Of a stretch of DNA of 64,000 nt, positions 35,101 to 50,100 are shown piece by piece. The stretch comes from Archilochus colubris. Taxonomy: Eukaryota; Chordata; Aves; Apodiformes; Trochilidae. Location: the NCBI GenBank assembly GCA_023079485.1, contig CM041104.1:2047676-2111675 (forward strand), given 5' to 3'. The notes below the pieces were generated by a model that had not been told where the DNA came from, searched no databases, and saw nothing but the letters and a program-made list of their open reading frames with translations. Made by a program: the position numbers and the translations under genes. How positions within the stretch are numbered: the stretch's first letter is position 1; each line of letters begins with the position of its first letter.

Positions 35101-38100
35101 CCAAACCAGGCAGGCCAAGCAGCTCTTCCATTATCAAGAAAAATGCCCCTTTTCCTTGTTATCCTTATGAAACACCCATACCTGGAAATACAGACAACTG
35201 TGGAGATCTGCTGCTGCTGCCTTGTTTTAAAACATCATTTGGAATGAGAGTGGTGTCTGAGGAAGCCAAAGAGCATGGAAAATGGGCTGAGGAGCTCTGC
35301 TTCCCTGCATCTGGAGGCAAGGGACTCACTAAGGAATGAACATTCCCAGTTCCAGCACAGCCTCAGAGGTCAACACCAGAGCAGGAAAGAGCTCATCCTG
35401 CAGGAGCATCCATGTGCTGGGAGGTGGTGGCTGAACAGATGAACTGGAGTTACAGAGAATTTCTGGGAAACAGAGACTTTTGCCCAGAAAGCAGGACAAG
35501 ACACCTCTTGCTTCTCAACAACTCAGTGCTGAGGTTGCTTCTCATCTCAGAGCCTTTGGCAGTGGCAGGACAGGAGCAGACATAACTCCCTGCTCCCTGC
35601 CAGGATCCCTCACACCTTCATCCCTCACCTTTTCTTTTGTTCCAGCCTCCTCCCAGACACATCCATAACTCTCTTTTGCCCAGCACACCCATGCCATTTG
35701 CTTTCTCCACCCTGCTGCATGTTCTACAAAAGGGTCCCAAGTCTGAAAGCAGCCAAGTAACTTTCCAAGGGAAAGTGGGCACAATATGTGCTTCATGGGA
35801 AAGGGAGAAAAAAAGTCTAAGACCATTTTGTAAGCACAGACTGCTTAAAAATTCAGCTCTGTATTCATCATCCTGTTTCTCTTGAGGGGTCAGTAACATT
35901 GTTAGCCAGGAAGTTCCCTTTATTTTTGGAAATGGTAGGGCATTTCAGTGTGTAAGAGAACACACTGTTCATTTTCTTTTCAGAGTGAGATGTGATTGGC
36001 TCTGAAAAGAGAATACCCAGGAATAAAACCACTGCCTGACAGACAAGTCACTTCTCTCCCCCTGCAGCCCTCAGCTGGGTGCTGGGATGGGCTTTGGGTT
36101 CCATCACCCACCCCCCAGCTGCCTGCCCACCCTCTGGACACTGCCCACTCAGCTCATCCTCAGGGGTCCTGAAAAAAGCCTCTCCCCCCCCAACGGGTTC
36201 TGAAACTTCTTGGCCATGCAGCAATGTCTCTGACCCAAACAGCACTCTAACAACTTCCATCTTCTTGAAGAAAGATTCAGGAGGAAGAAAGAACAACCTG
36301 GCTTGACACTTTACTACTCAGGCAATCAGATAAATTTGCTTCAATTCCTGTTCAAGCCCCTCCCATAAGACCAAGTAACACCTGAAAGCTGTGTTTGGGG
36401 TACACCCAGCACCTGGGGGAGACAGGAGGGGAAAGAAGGAACTGTCTGCCTTGGCTTTGCATTTGCAGGGAAAGCCTTAAGGGAAATCCAACAACTCTGC
36501 TTGTTTGCACCATCTCTACAAAATAATCAGGTCTGGTCAGAGACCTGTCTGAGCTTTCTCCTTCCCAGTTCTCAGGAGGCATTCAGAAGTCCACCAAAAA
36601 GCACCAGAGAGAGGATGACCCTGTAAAACTGAGGGCAGTTTTGTCATCTGGTTGACTGAATTAAGTTTGATCTCTTGTGCTAAAACATAAAGAAACACAG
36701 TTCATTGAGCTTTAAAGTTGCTGATGGGTTTTCCTTACCAAATCAATGTTATCACCAGGGACAGGTCCATGCAGAACACACCTTTAACAAGACAAAAGCA
36801 TTGCAGGATGCTGCAGCAGGGGAGCACAGCCCTTACCTGACACTCAGTGTAAAGCTCCAGGCTCCCCGTGCACACCCAGACACAGAACACACAACCTGAA
36901 GCATCCTTTTTAGTTGAACTGTCTTAATTAGAAACAATCCAACTGTGTTCTAATTTCAAAACTGTGTTCAGAATAAACCTCCTGCTAGCTGGTGTACTCC
37001 CAGCTGAGGTAACTAAAGAGAAATTGCAATATAATCACACATCAAAACTGGCTCCTTGGTTAAAACACTCTCAAATTGGTTCTAATCTACATCCCCTCCT
37101 TACAGAGATACAAAACACATTATTTTATTGCAAGAAAGCAGGAAACTGTAGTCACAGATAAACTGATTTATGTATGATCTACCTTTTAGTCATACACCCC
37201 ATCACTTATGCTCCTTTAATTTTCAACTTCAGCTGGAAAAATGGCTGTTAAATGAGGTAACAGACATCTTGAGAAAGGTTTGTCTTTGGGGAAATGCTAG
37301 CACATGCCTTCTTGGGCAGTTTCATTCCTTTTAATTAAGAAAAACTCTATCAGACCCTTTTCTTTATTTGGCCAAGTGACTCAGTGCATGGCAGGGCATC
37401 CAACTGCTGCAGGTTGGCAAAAACCCTCATTTAAATGCCTGTCAGGTTCCAGTACCAGGTCCCAGGGATACCCTTCTGGCAATGCTGGTTTATTACTGTC
37501 AGTATTTACCCCTGAGCACCACAGCTGTACATGCAGCTACAAGGAATGCAGGTAGACTCTGTAGAGCACCTGGCACAGTGAAGGGTAAATCCTGGGCAGA
37601 GCTTAGGAGAACACAGAAGTATGAACAATACTGTGGATCTGCTTAAAAAACACAGAAGCACCCATGGATCACTGATCTTTGCCACAGAAGTTTGACACTT
37701 CATGAACTGGATCATCAAGCTCACACCTCTACATATTGCAGCTCACTCAGATGCAATTAAAAAGACATATAAAGGTTAAATTTTAATATTTTATTGAAGT
37801 ACGGATGATACTGAAGAAGTCAGATCATTGGTTGTGACAATAGCATGCCAGGGTCATTACAGAAAAGATGGCATGAACTAAACATGCTTTAAATACACTA
37901 AAATGATCCCTTCCACTTCAACAGCCACACAGAACACAACTGTTTTCCAGGCACAACTTAAAGAAGCTTTAGGGCTACTCTAAGCTATGCCTTGGTTCTC
38001 GCATCTTCAGGTCTGAACTGTCAAAGCAGAAGATCTCTGATTTCTCTGTTCTCCTCCATTCATCTCCACACCATTCTCTGCTCAAGAAAAGCTCTTCCAT

Positions 38101-41100
38101 CTTCCAAAGACCCTGAAGCAGCAGTGTCACTGCTCTTCCATTTACTTGCATCAAATGAGATGTGGAAATCACCTTTTCTGTCTAGAAAGGAACAAAACAC
38201 ATATTAAAAAGAAACACAGGTTTCCTTTTGTTCATAAACTACTGTTGTTATTAATATAGCAAGGAGTATTATGCACCTTAAGGACTTAATGAAAACTCTT
38301 TAACAGCTTCACTGGAGACAGAAGCAGGAGTTTCTGCAGCCTTAGCAGAAATTGTACCACAGCCACTTTAAACTTGACCTCCATGAGATCAAGTGACTGC
38401 AGAAGGACAAAGAACTGCAGTTATGTGACCAGCCCTGGTGAAATACAGGATACAGGTTGTTTGCCTTATGCTCCTCAAAAAGAAATGTGCAGCCCAGGTC
38501 TACTCATTGTGTTACAGACCTGATTAATGCTGCAATCTGTGCTTTACCTGACCTGGCACAGATGGCACTGTAAGGACAATCTCCTGTAGAAATTCACAGG
38601 AAAAAGAGAAAATATTTATCTGCAATGGTGAAACCACAACTGAGTGACTGAGGCAGAGGCAAAAGTTGGGAGTCAGAGAGAGAGAGAGGAAGTTGTGACT
38701 GTTTCAGCAGGCTCAGCAGCCTGACATTCAATGCAACAAGAGTGTTCTGCTGAAAAAACTTCCTGGTTTTCATATGTGCAGGCTGTAAGTCAATAAGCTA
38801 TTAAACACTGAGGATTTACTGATCCCAAAATGAAAACTTGTATTTGCCTGTATTAGTATATCAATTCCTAATTCTGTAAAATAGATGGCAAAGAAAAATA
38901 TTCATAAAAACATGGAAAATGTAGATATGACTTTTTTCCAAGAGCCTTGAAAAGAAGATGCTGGTAGTTTATCTTTTTTAAAATATTTAAGTACATCAGG
39001 GTCTACAGAGGGCACAAGCCCTTTTGTGCTATTTGAGATTCTTCAGACTGAGAATAAAATTTAACTCCTGGAGGTGGCAACAGAGAAAGTGCTGTTGGGG
39101 GAGCTCTGAGAGGAGCTCTCTGCCACAGAGATGGTGTTTTCTACCTAGGACAGGAGACTGACTTTGTCCTCCTCTCCCTCAGAAGGTTTCTGATGGGGCT
39201 GTAAAGACTGAGTGGGACTGAGAAATAAGAGAAGTGGGATGTAAGAGACAATCCCCCCTCAAAGTGATCTTGGGGGGATTTGGGTAGTGAAAGCAATATT
39301 ATTTGAACTATCTGTAAATCATGTGCTCTTCATCAGAAACAAGGGAGAAAAAAGCCTCCCAAGTTTTCCACCTGGCTGCAATGCCAAAATCCAGTGAATT
39401 GGGTTCACTTCACTGCTGACACTGCAGCCCACCTCTGGCTGAAATGACCAGCAAACTCTTCTCAAGAATTCACCAATTTTTCTTTTTTTTTGTCATCATG
39501 AACATCTGTTGTTTCGCTCCTCTCCCCTTCAGCAAGTTTATGAGCTACACTGCTGGGCCTTGGCTCGCTTCGTATCATCTCTTTCTGCTTTACAAAAGAG
39601 ACTTTTTGGCTCACCTTGATTCTCATGCCCTGCCATTTTCACAGTTGCTTTTCTTTTTTTTTTCTTTTTAAGGGAATGACACCTCATTTTGATCCCTACT
39701 GACTCCTTCTGATGAATCTCAGTGTATTCCATTCTCTGTAAAAAGAAGTAAAATATTCTACTTAGATTATACAGAACTGAACAGGATTCCATATACCCAC
39801 ACAACTCCTCATACTCTGTGTATCAATTACAGACCAAAGCAATAGATAATAATTTTCTTTATAGAATCCAGTGAACACCAAGTGTGTTTACACGTACATT
39901 GTTTTGGAAGTGGAATTTGCAGGCAATCCTTATTAATGAATTTCAGCTGTAATCAAGAACTAGCACTGCCAACAGTGCAAAGCTGTAAAACCCAGACTGC
40001 CCAAGCTGCAATGCCACTCCCATGGCTGCAAAATGAGAGCAGATACAAGAAAAGGAAGCATTACTTACAGAGATGCTGTCCAGGAGTGAAGCATCTGAAG
40101 AACTCTTCCATCTGTGCTGGTGGCCTTTCTCTCTTCATTTTACTTTTGCAAAAAAATTAATTTGCAGGTTTTCTATTTATGGCCTTCTGCTTTTTGAATT
40201 GATATGAAAGGGATGTGATATCAACGTGTTGTTGGTTTAAGCCACTTGGTTCTGATCCAATTGCTTTTTACTGTGGCTGCTTGTCCTGAGACCAGGTGTC
40301 TGCACACTTGCTCCAATTTGGTTCAGTATTAACATGAGATTTTAGAACATTCTGTCTTAGGGGAACAAGTCTCCCTAAGCAGGTAGAGGAAAAAGCCAAT
40401 GTTAAATGAGTATGTTCTAGGGACTAAGCACTGAACTGGGCTTCTTCAGTGAACAAAAATACTGACCAACAGCATGATGTGGTGGAGTGATGTATCAGCA
40501 AAAGGCCTGATAGAAGACATCAAAATTTTAATATAATTTATGCCCCACTTGACTTCCAACATCTGTATGCAAGTCTTTCAGACAAGAAGTCTTCTCTTAA
40601 AGGACACGCGAGTAACTCCAGAGCAGCTCTGATGCTCGTTTTCAACAAGTGTCAGAAGCCTGAAAAATAATGATGGATTCAAAATGCCATTTGTTAGAAC
40701 ACAACTCTTTAGATGTGGAATTCCTCTGTACCTAAGAAATCAGAGAAAGAAAATTAAAAATGTATTTAACAGCTGAACAGCACAAAGATCTCGTGTGCTG
40801 CAATGTGAGGACACGTTCTATCTGTCAACTTGCTCCTTGCATTGATACCTTGGAGGTTGTCTGTGCTGGCCTCAGCATTGCCATGGAAAATGAACAAGGA
40901 AAAAAGTGGTAAAATAAGAAAGAAATGAGACAGAAAGCAAGGCAAAATGCAGAGGAAACAGGAACTGATTGAGGATAAAGGGCTGTAAAGGTCCAACAAT
41001 ATGACAAGTGAAGGCAGAGGGTTCAGGGAGCTGTGTTCTTTCTCAGCAAGCATGCAAGTTAGGTCAGCAGGCTGCAAGTAGATGGAGCTGATACCCACAG

Positions 41101-44100
41101 AGTGGATACCAATACAAATCTCAAAGGAAAAGAAGAGCAACTGGATACTCTTCATTCCTCTTTGTCTCCTCCCTCCACTTAAAATATCACAATTGTAATC
41201 AAACAAATCAGATAGGATAATAAATGTTCTGTTGACAATGCTTCCAAAGAGACTGGAAACACTTGGAAGCCTTTTATAATAAAGACTTTCCTGACTAGAT
41301 TTATTTAAAAAAAAAAGCCAAATTAACATACACTGCATAATACTAGGGGAGCTGTTATTTTAGGTATCCTAACATTCATTCAGTGTTCATTATTCATCAA
41401 GTAAATGGTTACAGAAACCTTGTATGTTCTTGCATGTCAAAATAAAAACCAAAAAAAAAGTAACAATAAGAGGTGCTACTTCAAGAGTACTTCAAGCATC
41501 TGGCAAAACCCACTGTAGCTTCTGCTTTATGCACCCACGAGCACCATCAGTCCTCTTCCATGAGGAATCTCAATATAAAGAGATTCCTGATTTTGGTGAT
41601 AATTTTATGAGCTGAACACAGCTCAGAGCTGCTGTCAGAAGTAACTGCAATTTGCTAAACTAAATTCAGTCTGTTTGCTTATGCCAAGGAACTAAAGAAA
41701 AAGGTAGACTGAAAGGTATGTCTGGAGGCCACCAAGTTTAACTTCCTGCTTCAAGCTGGGCTCAGCTCAGAACCACATCAGGTTGCTCAAGGGACCATTC
41801 AGCCAAGTTTGGGAAGTCTGAAAGGACAGAGCTTCCACAGCCTCAGAGTTGCACCATTCCATCAGTGAAGAATCTTTGTCTCCATACCCAGATGGGGTTT
41901 TTTCCTCACTGGTGCCTGTGCCCACTGCTTTTTGCTCCTTTCTCCATTCACATCCAAGGGGAGTGTGGCTCTGTCCTGTCCATAATAGCTCCTCAAGCCC
42001 AGTTCCCCTGCTTTCTTCTTGCTCTGGTCCCTTATCACCTCAGGGCCCCTGCACTGGATGTCTGCTGATCCCATTGATGCACTGGGGACCCAAACCCCAC
42101 ACTCCATTCCTGGTAAACATCACTGGTTTCAACCATGCCCGAACTGCAGAAGTGAAGCTGGCTTTGCAAAAAGATCCAGCTAAGGAACCAGAAAAGCTTT
42201 CTGGATGAAAATAAGTGACAAAGAGCAAGCAGAAAAAAACCAAAAAGGCAAGGAGAAGGGTGGGCAGAGACTAACAGAGAGGTTGGAAGAAACAAAATTC
42301 AACCCAGAATGTAGATGTGCAATAGTCCTGCTCTGGGTTTATGTTCAAGATGTGCACTGTGCAGCTGACAGGGCAGCAGCTCCTCTCCTTGCCTCAGCCA
42401 TTTCCACAACTCCTGCATTTGGGCCCAAGAGCTGGAGCAGCAATAAGATAAACCACATCAGGAGAAAGGAAGAGAAAGACAACACCATTCCCTTAGCTGG
42501 TTCACATGGTGGACACTTCAACCTTCCCCTGGGTCAAAGGGGAAGAAAGAGAAAGCAGTTTGGGAAAAACATGGCAGGGATGGGGGAAGTGTGTGCATGG
42601 CTCCTTGTGCAGCTCAAGTACCTGACTGGAGACCTGCAGCACCAGCCTGCAAATTAAGTTCCAGAAATTAAGAAAGAAAAGCATGGTTCTTCAATTCTGT
42701 TTCTCACTCAAGGTCAAACTATTGAGAACATCAAAAGACATTGATTCCTCCCAGATCCATGAACCTGAACAGGCAAAGCCATACACCTATTCCTTGAGAC
42801 AGTCTGTAGAAGAACCTCTTCTAGTTAGACACAGCCCATGAATATAATGACACTGCTGAGTAACTGCATTTTTGAGAAGAACCCCTCCATCTCCATCCTG
42901 GATCTCTGGTAGCTTCAAGATTATTGAAGACAAGTGAGCAGACAACAGGACTCAGGTGGGACAGTAAAGGCAGCAAGGATCAGAAGCCTGGGACATTCTC
43001 CAGAGGAATCCAAGATGGACCAAATGCATAAAGGCAATGGTCAGTGTCATCCGTGGGACAGGCTCCAAGCAGAGGGACTGCTGTGGCAGAACATCTGGAG
43101 GTGCCTTCTCCATTTTAAGAACTTTGTACTCATAGCAGAAATCAAAAGAGTACCAGGACATTCAGGGTCAAGCTCCAATTCACTTGGCACATGTGATTTT
43201 TTTAACAAGGAATGGCCCAAGCTGGGACAGCAGAGTGGCTGTTCCGAAGCCTGCCTGGCTTCTGCAACTGAATCCCACTGTACACATCCAAGGGAGAGAG
43301 AGGATCCCATTGTTAGGAACAGGGATACAGATGCCAAAACAACCAGGAAGGTTTCTGGTATTCATTCTGCCAGGATAGAAAATAGGAAATCTCCATTGCA
43401 GAGAGCACCCTGCACGTGGTGCCTGGGAAGCTGAACGGAAGCTCAAGGCTGTGCCTGTCCCCAGCCCCAGGCTCACAAGACTCCCCTTCAAAATGAGTGA
43501 CTCTAATCAAAGCTTTCTCCTTGAGATCCTTGCTGAACATTTGCATCAGTCAGCTCAGACAGTATTTGGCTGTCCTGAAAAACCTGCTCAGGTTCCTGAA
43601 CATATGCAAGGTCCAGATGGTGGCTTCAGGAGTGCTCACACTGCTGCCCAGGGAGATGTCCACTGAAGCAATTCTTGTCCTTGTGGTGGAATCACAGAGA
43701 AAAATCTGCCCAGCTCCTCTCTTCTGTGGCTAATAGATGTCTTCCTAGAAGGTGGTTCAGGCCCTTTTTCTCCAGAACTTCTGCAGAAGTAAACTGGAAA
43801 GCAGCCATGAAGTCCCATCTCCTGTTCTGGCAGTGTCCTGTAAATGCTGGCACTCTTTTGGGTTGGCTTTGCTTCAGAAGCCCTAAACAGGAAACTTTCC
43901 AAAGAAGCCTCAAGAGGAACCCACCAGGATCTATGGGGAAATGTTTGTTCTAATGACTACACCTTTGTTTAGTTGCTCCTAGCAAAGCTCAGCATTTCTT
44001 GCCAGTACCTAAAGAGTCCCAGTGGCAAACACACATTTACACCAAGAACTGGAGCCAGGTGTGAAGCTGTGGGAGAGGATCTGGATGGCAGGATAATGAA

Positions 44101-47100
44101 AGGGGAATCCTGGGAACTGCAAAGCTATCAGACTGGATGTGGAGCTTAGAGTCACAGAATCACAGAATAATTTGGGTTGGAAGGGACCTCTCAAGGTCCC
44201 CCAGTCCAAGCCCTGCAGTATCAGGGACACCCTCACCCAGATCAGGGTGCTCAGAGCCTCCTCAAGCCTCACCTTGAACATCTCCAGGGATGAGGCCTCA
44301 ACCCCCTCCCTGGGCACCCTGTGCCATTGTTCCACTGCCCTCATGGCACAGAACTTGTTCCTAACATCCAATCCAGATCTGCTCCTCTCTAATTTAAATC
44401 CATTGCCCCTCAGCCCATCACTCCAGGCCCTTGCACACATTCCCTCTCAGCCTTCCTGGAGCCCCTGCAGACACTGGAAGGTCACTGTGAGGTCTGCCCA
44501 GAGCCTCCTCTTCTCCAGGCTGAATCTCTATCAGAATAACTGTGGTTGCTTCCTGGAGCAGCTACAGGGGCTGCCCTGGGCCATGTTCCCACTCCCAGAG
44601 CCACAGCAGGAACAGGGAGGGACTCAGAGCTCAGCTCTGGGCATGCTGAAAGCAAAAAATTCTGGTGATCCCTGTCAGGGCATGGATATCTCAGTACTTA
44701 TTGTAGAAAATGTCTTCCCTAGATCAGTCCTGCTCCATTCCAAGTCATCATCAGCTTCACAGCATTTCCTGAGCAGCATGGTGCCTGGCAGACATCAGCT
44801 TTGGAATGACATCTGGATTGCAGGGACAGACTGACAGACAGGGTGGTGGTGGTCACCCAACCCCACGGCAAGAGCAGGGGGGGTACTGGGGAGGTGGGTG
44901 CTGCCAGCACCAGTATGACACAGGTAGTGATGGTGACAGAGAAAGTGTCACTTCCAGCAGAGGAATGGAGCCAATACCCACCCCCAACCACATCTCCCAG
45001 CTGTAACACCTGCAGGGATTTAGTGGCACAGTGCTGCCAACATGCAGAACAGCAGCTGCCTTTTTCTTCTAGAAAACCATGAAGAAGATTTGCCTGGGAT
45101 TATCACTGATACTATTTGCAGTGTTAAACTGGAGATTAAAATTTACCTCCTGTAATTAACCTGGATTAAACAAATGTTTGAGTTGTCAGAAGGGTGTAAA
45201 AGCAGACGTGTTAAGTGGGTATTTAAACAGCTCCTCAGGATTCCTTTGCAACCTGTTGCTGAAAATACACATATAATTATTGATTTCACATGAAACACTT
45301 GATTTGGCCAGCAATGATGGATTGCATGCGGCACCTCTGTGCTAGAGCCAAATTAGGCAAGAATGGGAGGCAGCCAAGGCAGAGAGATCCCAGCAGGGCC
45401 AGGGCTGCTTCCCCTCTCCCAGGCTTTGCTGCCCACAGTGAGCAATGTCTGGCAGTGACTCTGAGCCTTGACATGGGCACTCTGAGGTCTGCTTGGCTGT
45501 TTCCACAGCATATTTCAAGCAAAAAAAGCCCAAGACTTGGAGAAAGTAGAGCAAAATCATCTTTGGTGTCTACATCACTTCTGGTAATGCAAGCACTTGG
45601 GACACTGAAGTGACCTCAGTGGCCAAATTCTGTGTCTAAGCAGCCAGGAAGGGCCTGTGAGCAGCTACACACAACGTACTGCTGGAAGACACCTTCCAAA
45701 ACACCTTCAGTTGCCTCCACATGCTCACACCAAGCCTAACAAGGCAGAGCCCCTGCTGCTACAAGTCTGGGATAAGCTAAAGGCCAGGAGCTGCTTTCAT
45801 TCCTGGGGAGAGCACCTCTCAGAAAATAAACCCCATCTGAGTCCCCAGCACCTGCTGCTCTTCTCTGTGTGGCTGTGTAGGTGATTTCTCTGTAAACACA
45901 AACCCGCACTCATTCTCCCTTTCAGCTGTATCCTCTTTGCCATGTCACTGCTCTCATCCTTCCAAATTCCAACAGAATCAGAATCACCATGGTTGGAAAG
46001 GACCTTCAAGAAATATTCTGCCTCAAGCTTCTAGCTGCTCCCATTGATGTTTTCATGTGAAAACTCAGCAGCTGAATTCTGTATCTCATGATCCCAGACA
46101 ACAAGAACTGCTTCAGGAATGCAACTTCCTACCTGGTTTTGCATATCCTCATCATATTACCCTAAAGTAATCTTCCACAGCTTGATTGTGGGAATGTAAG
46201 AGAAGGCAGCACAACTAAGGTGATAAATCATCAATCATGAACTGAAAGCACAGTCCTGCTCAGCTAAAGGAACTGTACATGAGTGGAACTGGGACTAAGA
46301 TCTAGGAAACTTTGCAGTCACTTTGAAAGCCTATACAGGATTATTCTTCACAGCAGAAGACAACAAAAGTGTTGGTGCATGTGCCCCCACCATCTCAGAA
46401 AGACAACACACAGCATTATAGTTTTTCTCATTATACTGATCATTTTAAGGGACATGGTAATGGTCATGCTGTCCACAGGGGGCAAAATGAGGATAACAAT
46501 GACCATGCAAAATGAGAATGTGTGTATAAATCCTATACACATCCTGTATAAATTGCTAATAAACCCCAGTGGATTAGCACAAGGTATCTTTAAGGACAGA
46601 AGCTTTCATCAACAGGGTCTGTCACATCTTCCATGTACAATTCAGAGACAGCTGTTTTCATAGAAAGATCTGTTGAAATCATTCTTCATTTTTTCTGTCT
46701 AGTGCAAAATCTTGCCTTTATCCATACAATTTGCACCACTAGTGAAGATTCCAAAACAGCTTCTTCTGTTTGGTGACAGCTGCATCCAAACATGAACTCA
46801 CTGAAACTCTTCAGGTGCCACAACACAGCAAGACAAATGTAGAGCAGGAAAAGTAAAGCTGCAGATTGTACTGGTTTGTTAGAAAATTATACAGCCTGAA
46901 GAGATCAGCCAAGTGCTCTGAGGCCCTTCAGTGCCAGCTGCAGCATCCTGCTCTGCTGGCCACAGCTTTGTGCCCATAGTTTGACAACTGCTACAAGGCT
47001 CCGACAGACTGGTCAAATCTTCCCTTCAACTGCTCTTGTCAGGAACTGAGTGTTTTACATGGTGATATTTATTTCACAGGTTGACATAAAGATACTTTAC

Positions 47101-50100
47101 TTACTTCATGGTTATTTCAAGATTTCAGTCATCACTGAATGGATGCTGACTGATTAAAACAGTTCCTTTTCTGTCCAGGCTGAGCAAGCTCATTGCCCCA
47201 AAATATGTATCATAAGGACAAGCAAGACTATGTTTGAAGAAGTATTTCCTGTTAAAATTACAACATTATCCTTGCTAACACCTTGTTTCCATCAAAAACC
47301 AGGCAGTGAGGTGATCACACTGCAGGAAACCTCTGATGACCAAGAAGAAACTTTTTAAGACCTGCACAGCACCTGCTCACAGCATTTCAAGTGAAACACA
47401 GAGGTGAGAACCTGGAGATAGTGAGAGCTCCAGTGACAAGGGATTGTGAAACAGAAGGAAAAACCCTCCCAAAAAGGCCTGGATCATCCAGTCAGGAGGC
47501 AGCACATTTTCATGTTTGCACACCAAGGATAAGAGCACAGGGAAAAATCACATCCCTCAAGTTTAAGACTCCTAAAGTGTTCTGACTACAGGCTTACCCC
47601 TGTTCCCCTCAACACACAGAACTCCCTTCCTATCTTAAGCACTTCCTGAGGTGGTGGGGACAAATCCAACCTCCCCATTCTCACCATTCTCACTGGTGAC
47701 TCCTTAAAAAAAATTCAAATAACTGTGTCACCCAGTCTCTGCAGCATGGTTATTTGAAAACAAGTACACAAATGACATTTATCCTCTGGGATGGAAATCT
47801 CAACTCTTCCATCCATTTCCACATTTGGAGTGCACTTCAGCCCCATAAATACCAATTTCAGGCACTTTGAGGACACTTCTCATGGCAGTCACTCAGCACA
47901 GTAGAGAAATACATCATATTCTTCTAACAGACACATGAGTACTGAATAAGAAATGGCTTTGGATAAAAAAGAGACCCTTTACTCGTTGTATACATTGCTC
48001 TCAAACGCCATTCTGAAAATTGTGCCAAAAAAACTTCAAAAAAAGTGATAAACCTAAGTCAGAACATCCTACTCAGCAGAGAACATCCCCCAGAGCCATC
48101 CCTGCCAGTCTGTAAGCTGCCTCCCAACCTTGCTAAGGTTACACCAAAACCAGAAAACCCCAACAAGCACAACTTGGCAAAACCTTCCCTTCCACCTTCC
48201 TGTAAGGAAGGTCTATCCCAGGTCTCAGGTCTCCCTCACTCCCAGGGTTCATCCATGGCCTTCCCTTGGATGTCATCCCCAGCACCCAAACCACCCTAAA
48301 GCACTCCTCTGAGAAAGCAGGAGCACAACAGCAGCTCCCAGGAGGCAATCACTCAGACTCTGTCAGTCCTCATCCTCAAGAGGAACCCATAAACTGCCCT
48401 CCAGCCACAAACCTAAGAATAAAAATCCACTTCAAGATAACAAGAGTGTTTCTGCCATGCTGTAACCTCCCACACTCCCCCTTCCACATCCCACAGGATA
48501 TGACCTCTCTCTGTCTCTGCCTACATTTAATCTACCACTTAAACATGCCAAGAAACATGACTTCTCCTGAGAAGACAAGTACCATATCACTGCTGCTTTC
48601 CTACAAATTAGCATTCCCACACTGAACCTGCCAGCTCCATTTCCTTTCAAAGCTGATCTGATTGACACTGACTCAAAACTTCCAGGGATTGTCTCAATTT
48701 GCAACCCCTTCTGCAAGGAAGCTGTCACTTTGAGGCCAGGCCTGAAGGTGGTGTGCATGCCTGAAAGCTTTTCTCCTTTTCAAATAACACTTTGGTCTAA
48801 CAAAAGACATTACCTCTGAAGATGTCCCCAGAGACATCATGGCCACAATAATGCATCTGTGTTCTTATACAGTTTAAATACCATGCCAGAGTTACCTTCC
48901 AAGTAATGTTTAACTTGTAAAGTTCACTTTACAAGAAGTAAACTTCTAATCCTTATAAAATGTTTCAAAGCATTACTTTGGATCCCTGAAGGTTTAAGGA
49001 CTCATTGGCCTTCTCAAATCACTAAGACTGTAAAAACTGGAGTGGTATTTTTATGAGGCCACTGTAAAATTCTGGTTTTCCAATGTAAATATTTTTACAA
49101 GTCATCACTACCCTCCATCAAAGGTTTGAAAATAGATCAGAAAGTGCTTATAGCTGTTAGAAAGCAAGATCAAGCCAGAAAGATGCAGAAATTCTTCACT
49201 GCTTAGTATCACAAGAACACGTGTCCTCATCATCATTCTTCCCTAACAAACCAGCCAGCCCCAGCCTCTGCTGGGGACATCATCACCACAGAGTGGGAAA
49301 ACAAATATGGATCAAACTGACCTGACTTTCAATTGTCTTCATTCTCTCACACTTTCTGTTCACCATTACAACTCACTCTAACTGCACTTGTTGAGCACTC
49401 CAGGAGGATCTGGAGTTCATGTTTCAACACTCTCTTTTCCCTCCCAGAGCAACCACAGTCCAAATCCTGAGAGCTGTAAGAAGCCAGCACACACACTCCT
49501 GTTCACTCCCCAACATTCACACCAGCAGAAGGACATGCAGAGCCACAAACTCACTAATAAAATTATTTATCCATTTAAATACACATATTGAAAACCTCTG
49601 AAATATTGTATGGGAGGCAAAAGCTCCACTAATAAACACTTTCTGGTGTGTCTACATTCTACTTATCTTTGGTGTGAATAAGGACCTGCACTCTTACCAT
49701 CATGATTAGAGTTTCCCAGGGTCCATGGCTCATCTGAATCGAAGTGAGTGTCTCCTCCTATTCCTGGTCCAGGAAAGTAAGCGTGAGCTAGGAATCCACC
49801 TTCTCCATCAAAGGGAGAGCTGTCTCCATGGAAACCAGAAGCAAAAAATATCATAATATCGGCCTCCTTTCTGTCATTTTTAATTTCATGGTAAGGGACC
49901 TCTTCAAAGGTAAGTGGTGTCACTCTCTGCCAAACATCAAATGCCTGACGAATGGCTCTCCTCGTATCAATCTCTCCAACCTTGGGGGTATAGTTGTGTA
50001 CACTGTGTGAATGAGAAAGAAGGGTTGTTTCATTTGCAGACTTTCTCCAAGATTTCTCATTATAATTCCAATAAAAAACCACATCTACACAGCTTCTATT

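Larger units (their letters stand above)
31974..49697 (-). other. MMP24: MMP24 intron 4 (17.7 kb)
   Basis: The largest intron of the gene. It carries a minisatellite (32782), an LTR-like segment (about 32341), CR1 pieces (34420-35140, 41700-42010, 44150-44525, 45970-46050) and a candidate nested gene (37775-40145). In 35141-37770, 42011-44149, 44526-45969 and 46051-49697 I recognise nothing beyond short simple runs. Confidence 0.6.

Noticed and set aside
36834..36900. Strong donor-like CAG|GTAAGG on the minus strand at about 36840
   Set aside because: No acceptable acceptor with a pyrimidine tract lies upstream, and it does not extend the candidate nested frame.
40766..41338. 190-codon minus-strand frame in MMP24 intron 4
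   Set aside because: Hydrophobic, low-complexity product with no motif. A frame of this length is expected about once by chance in a window this size.
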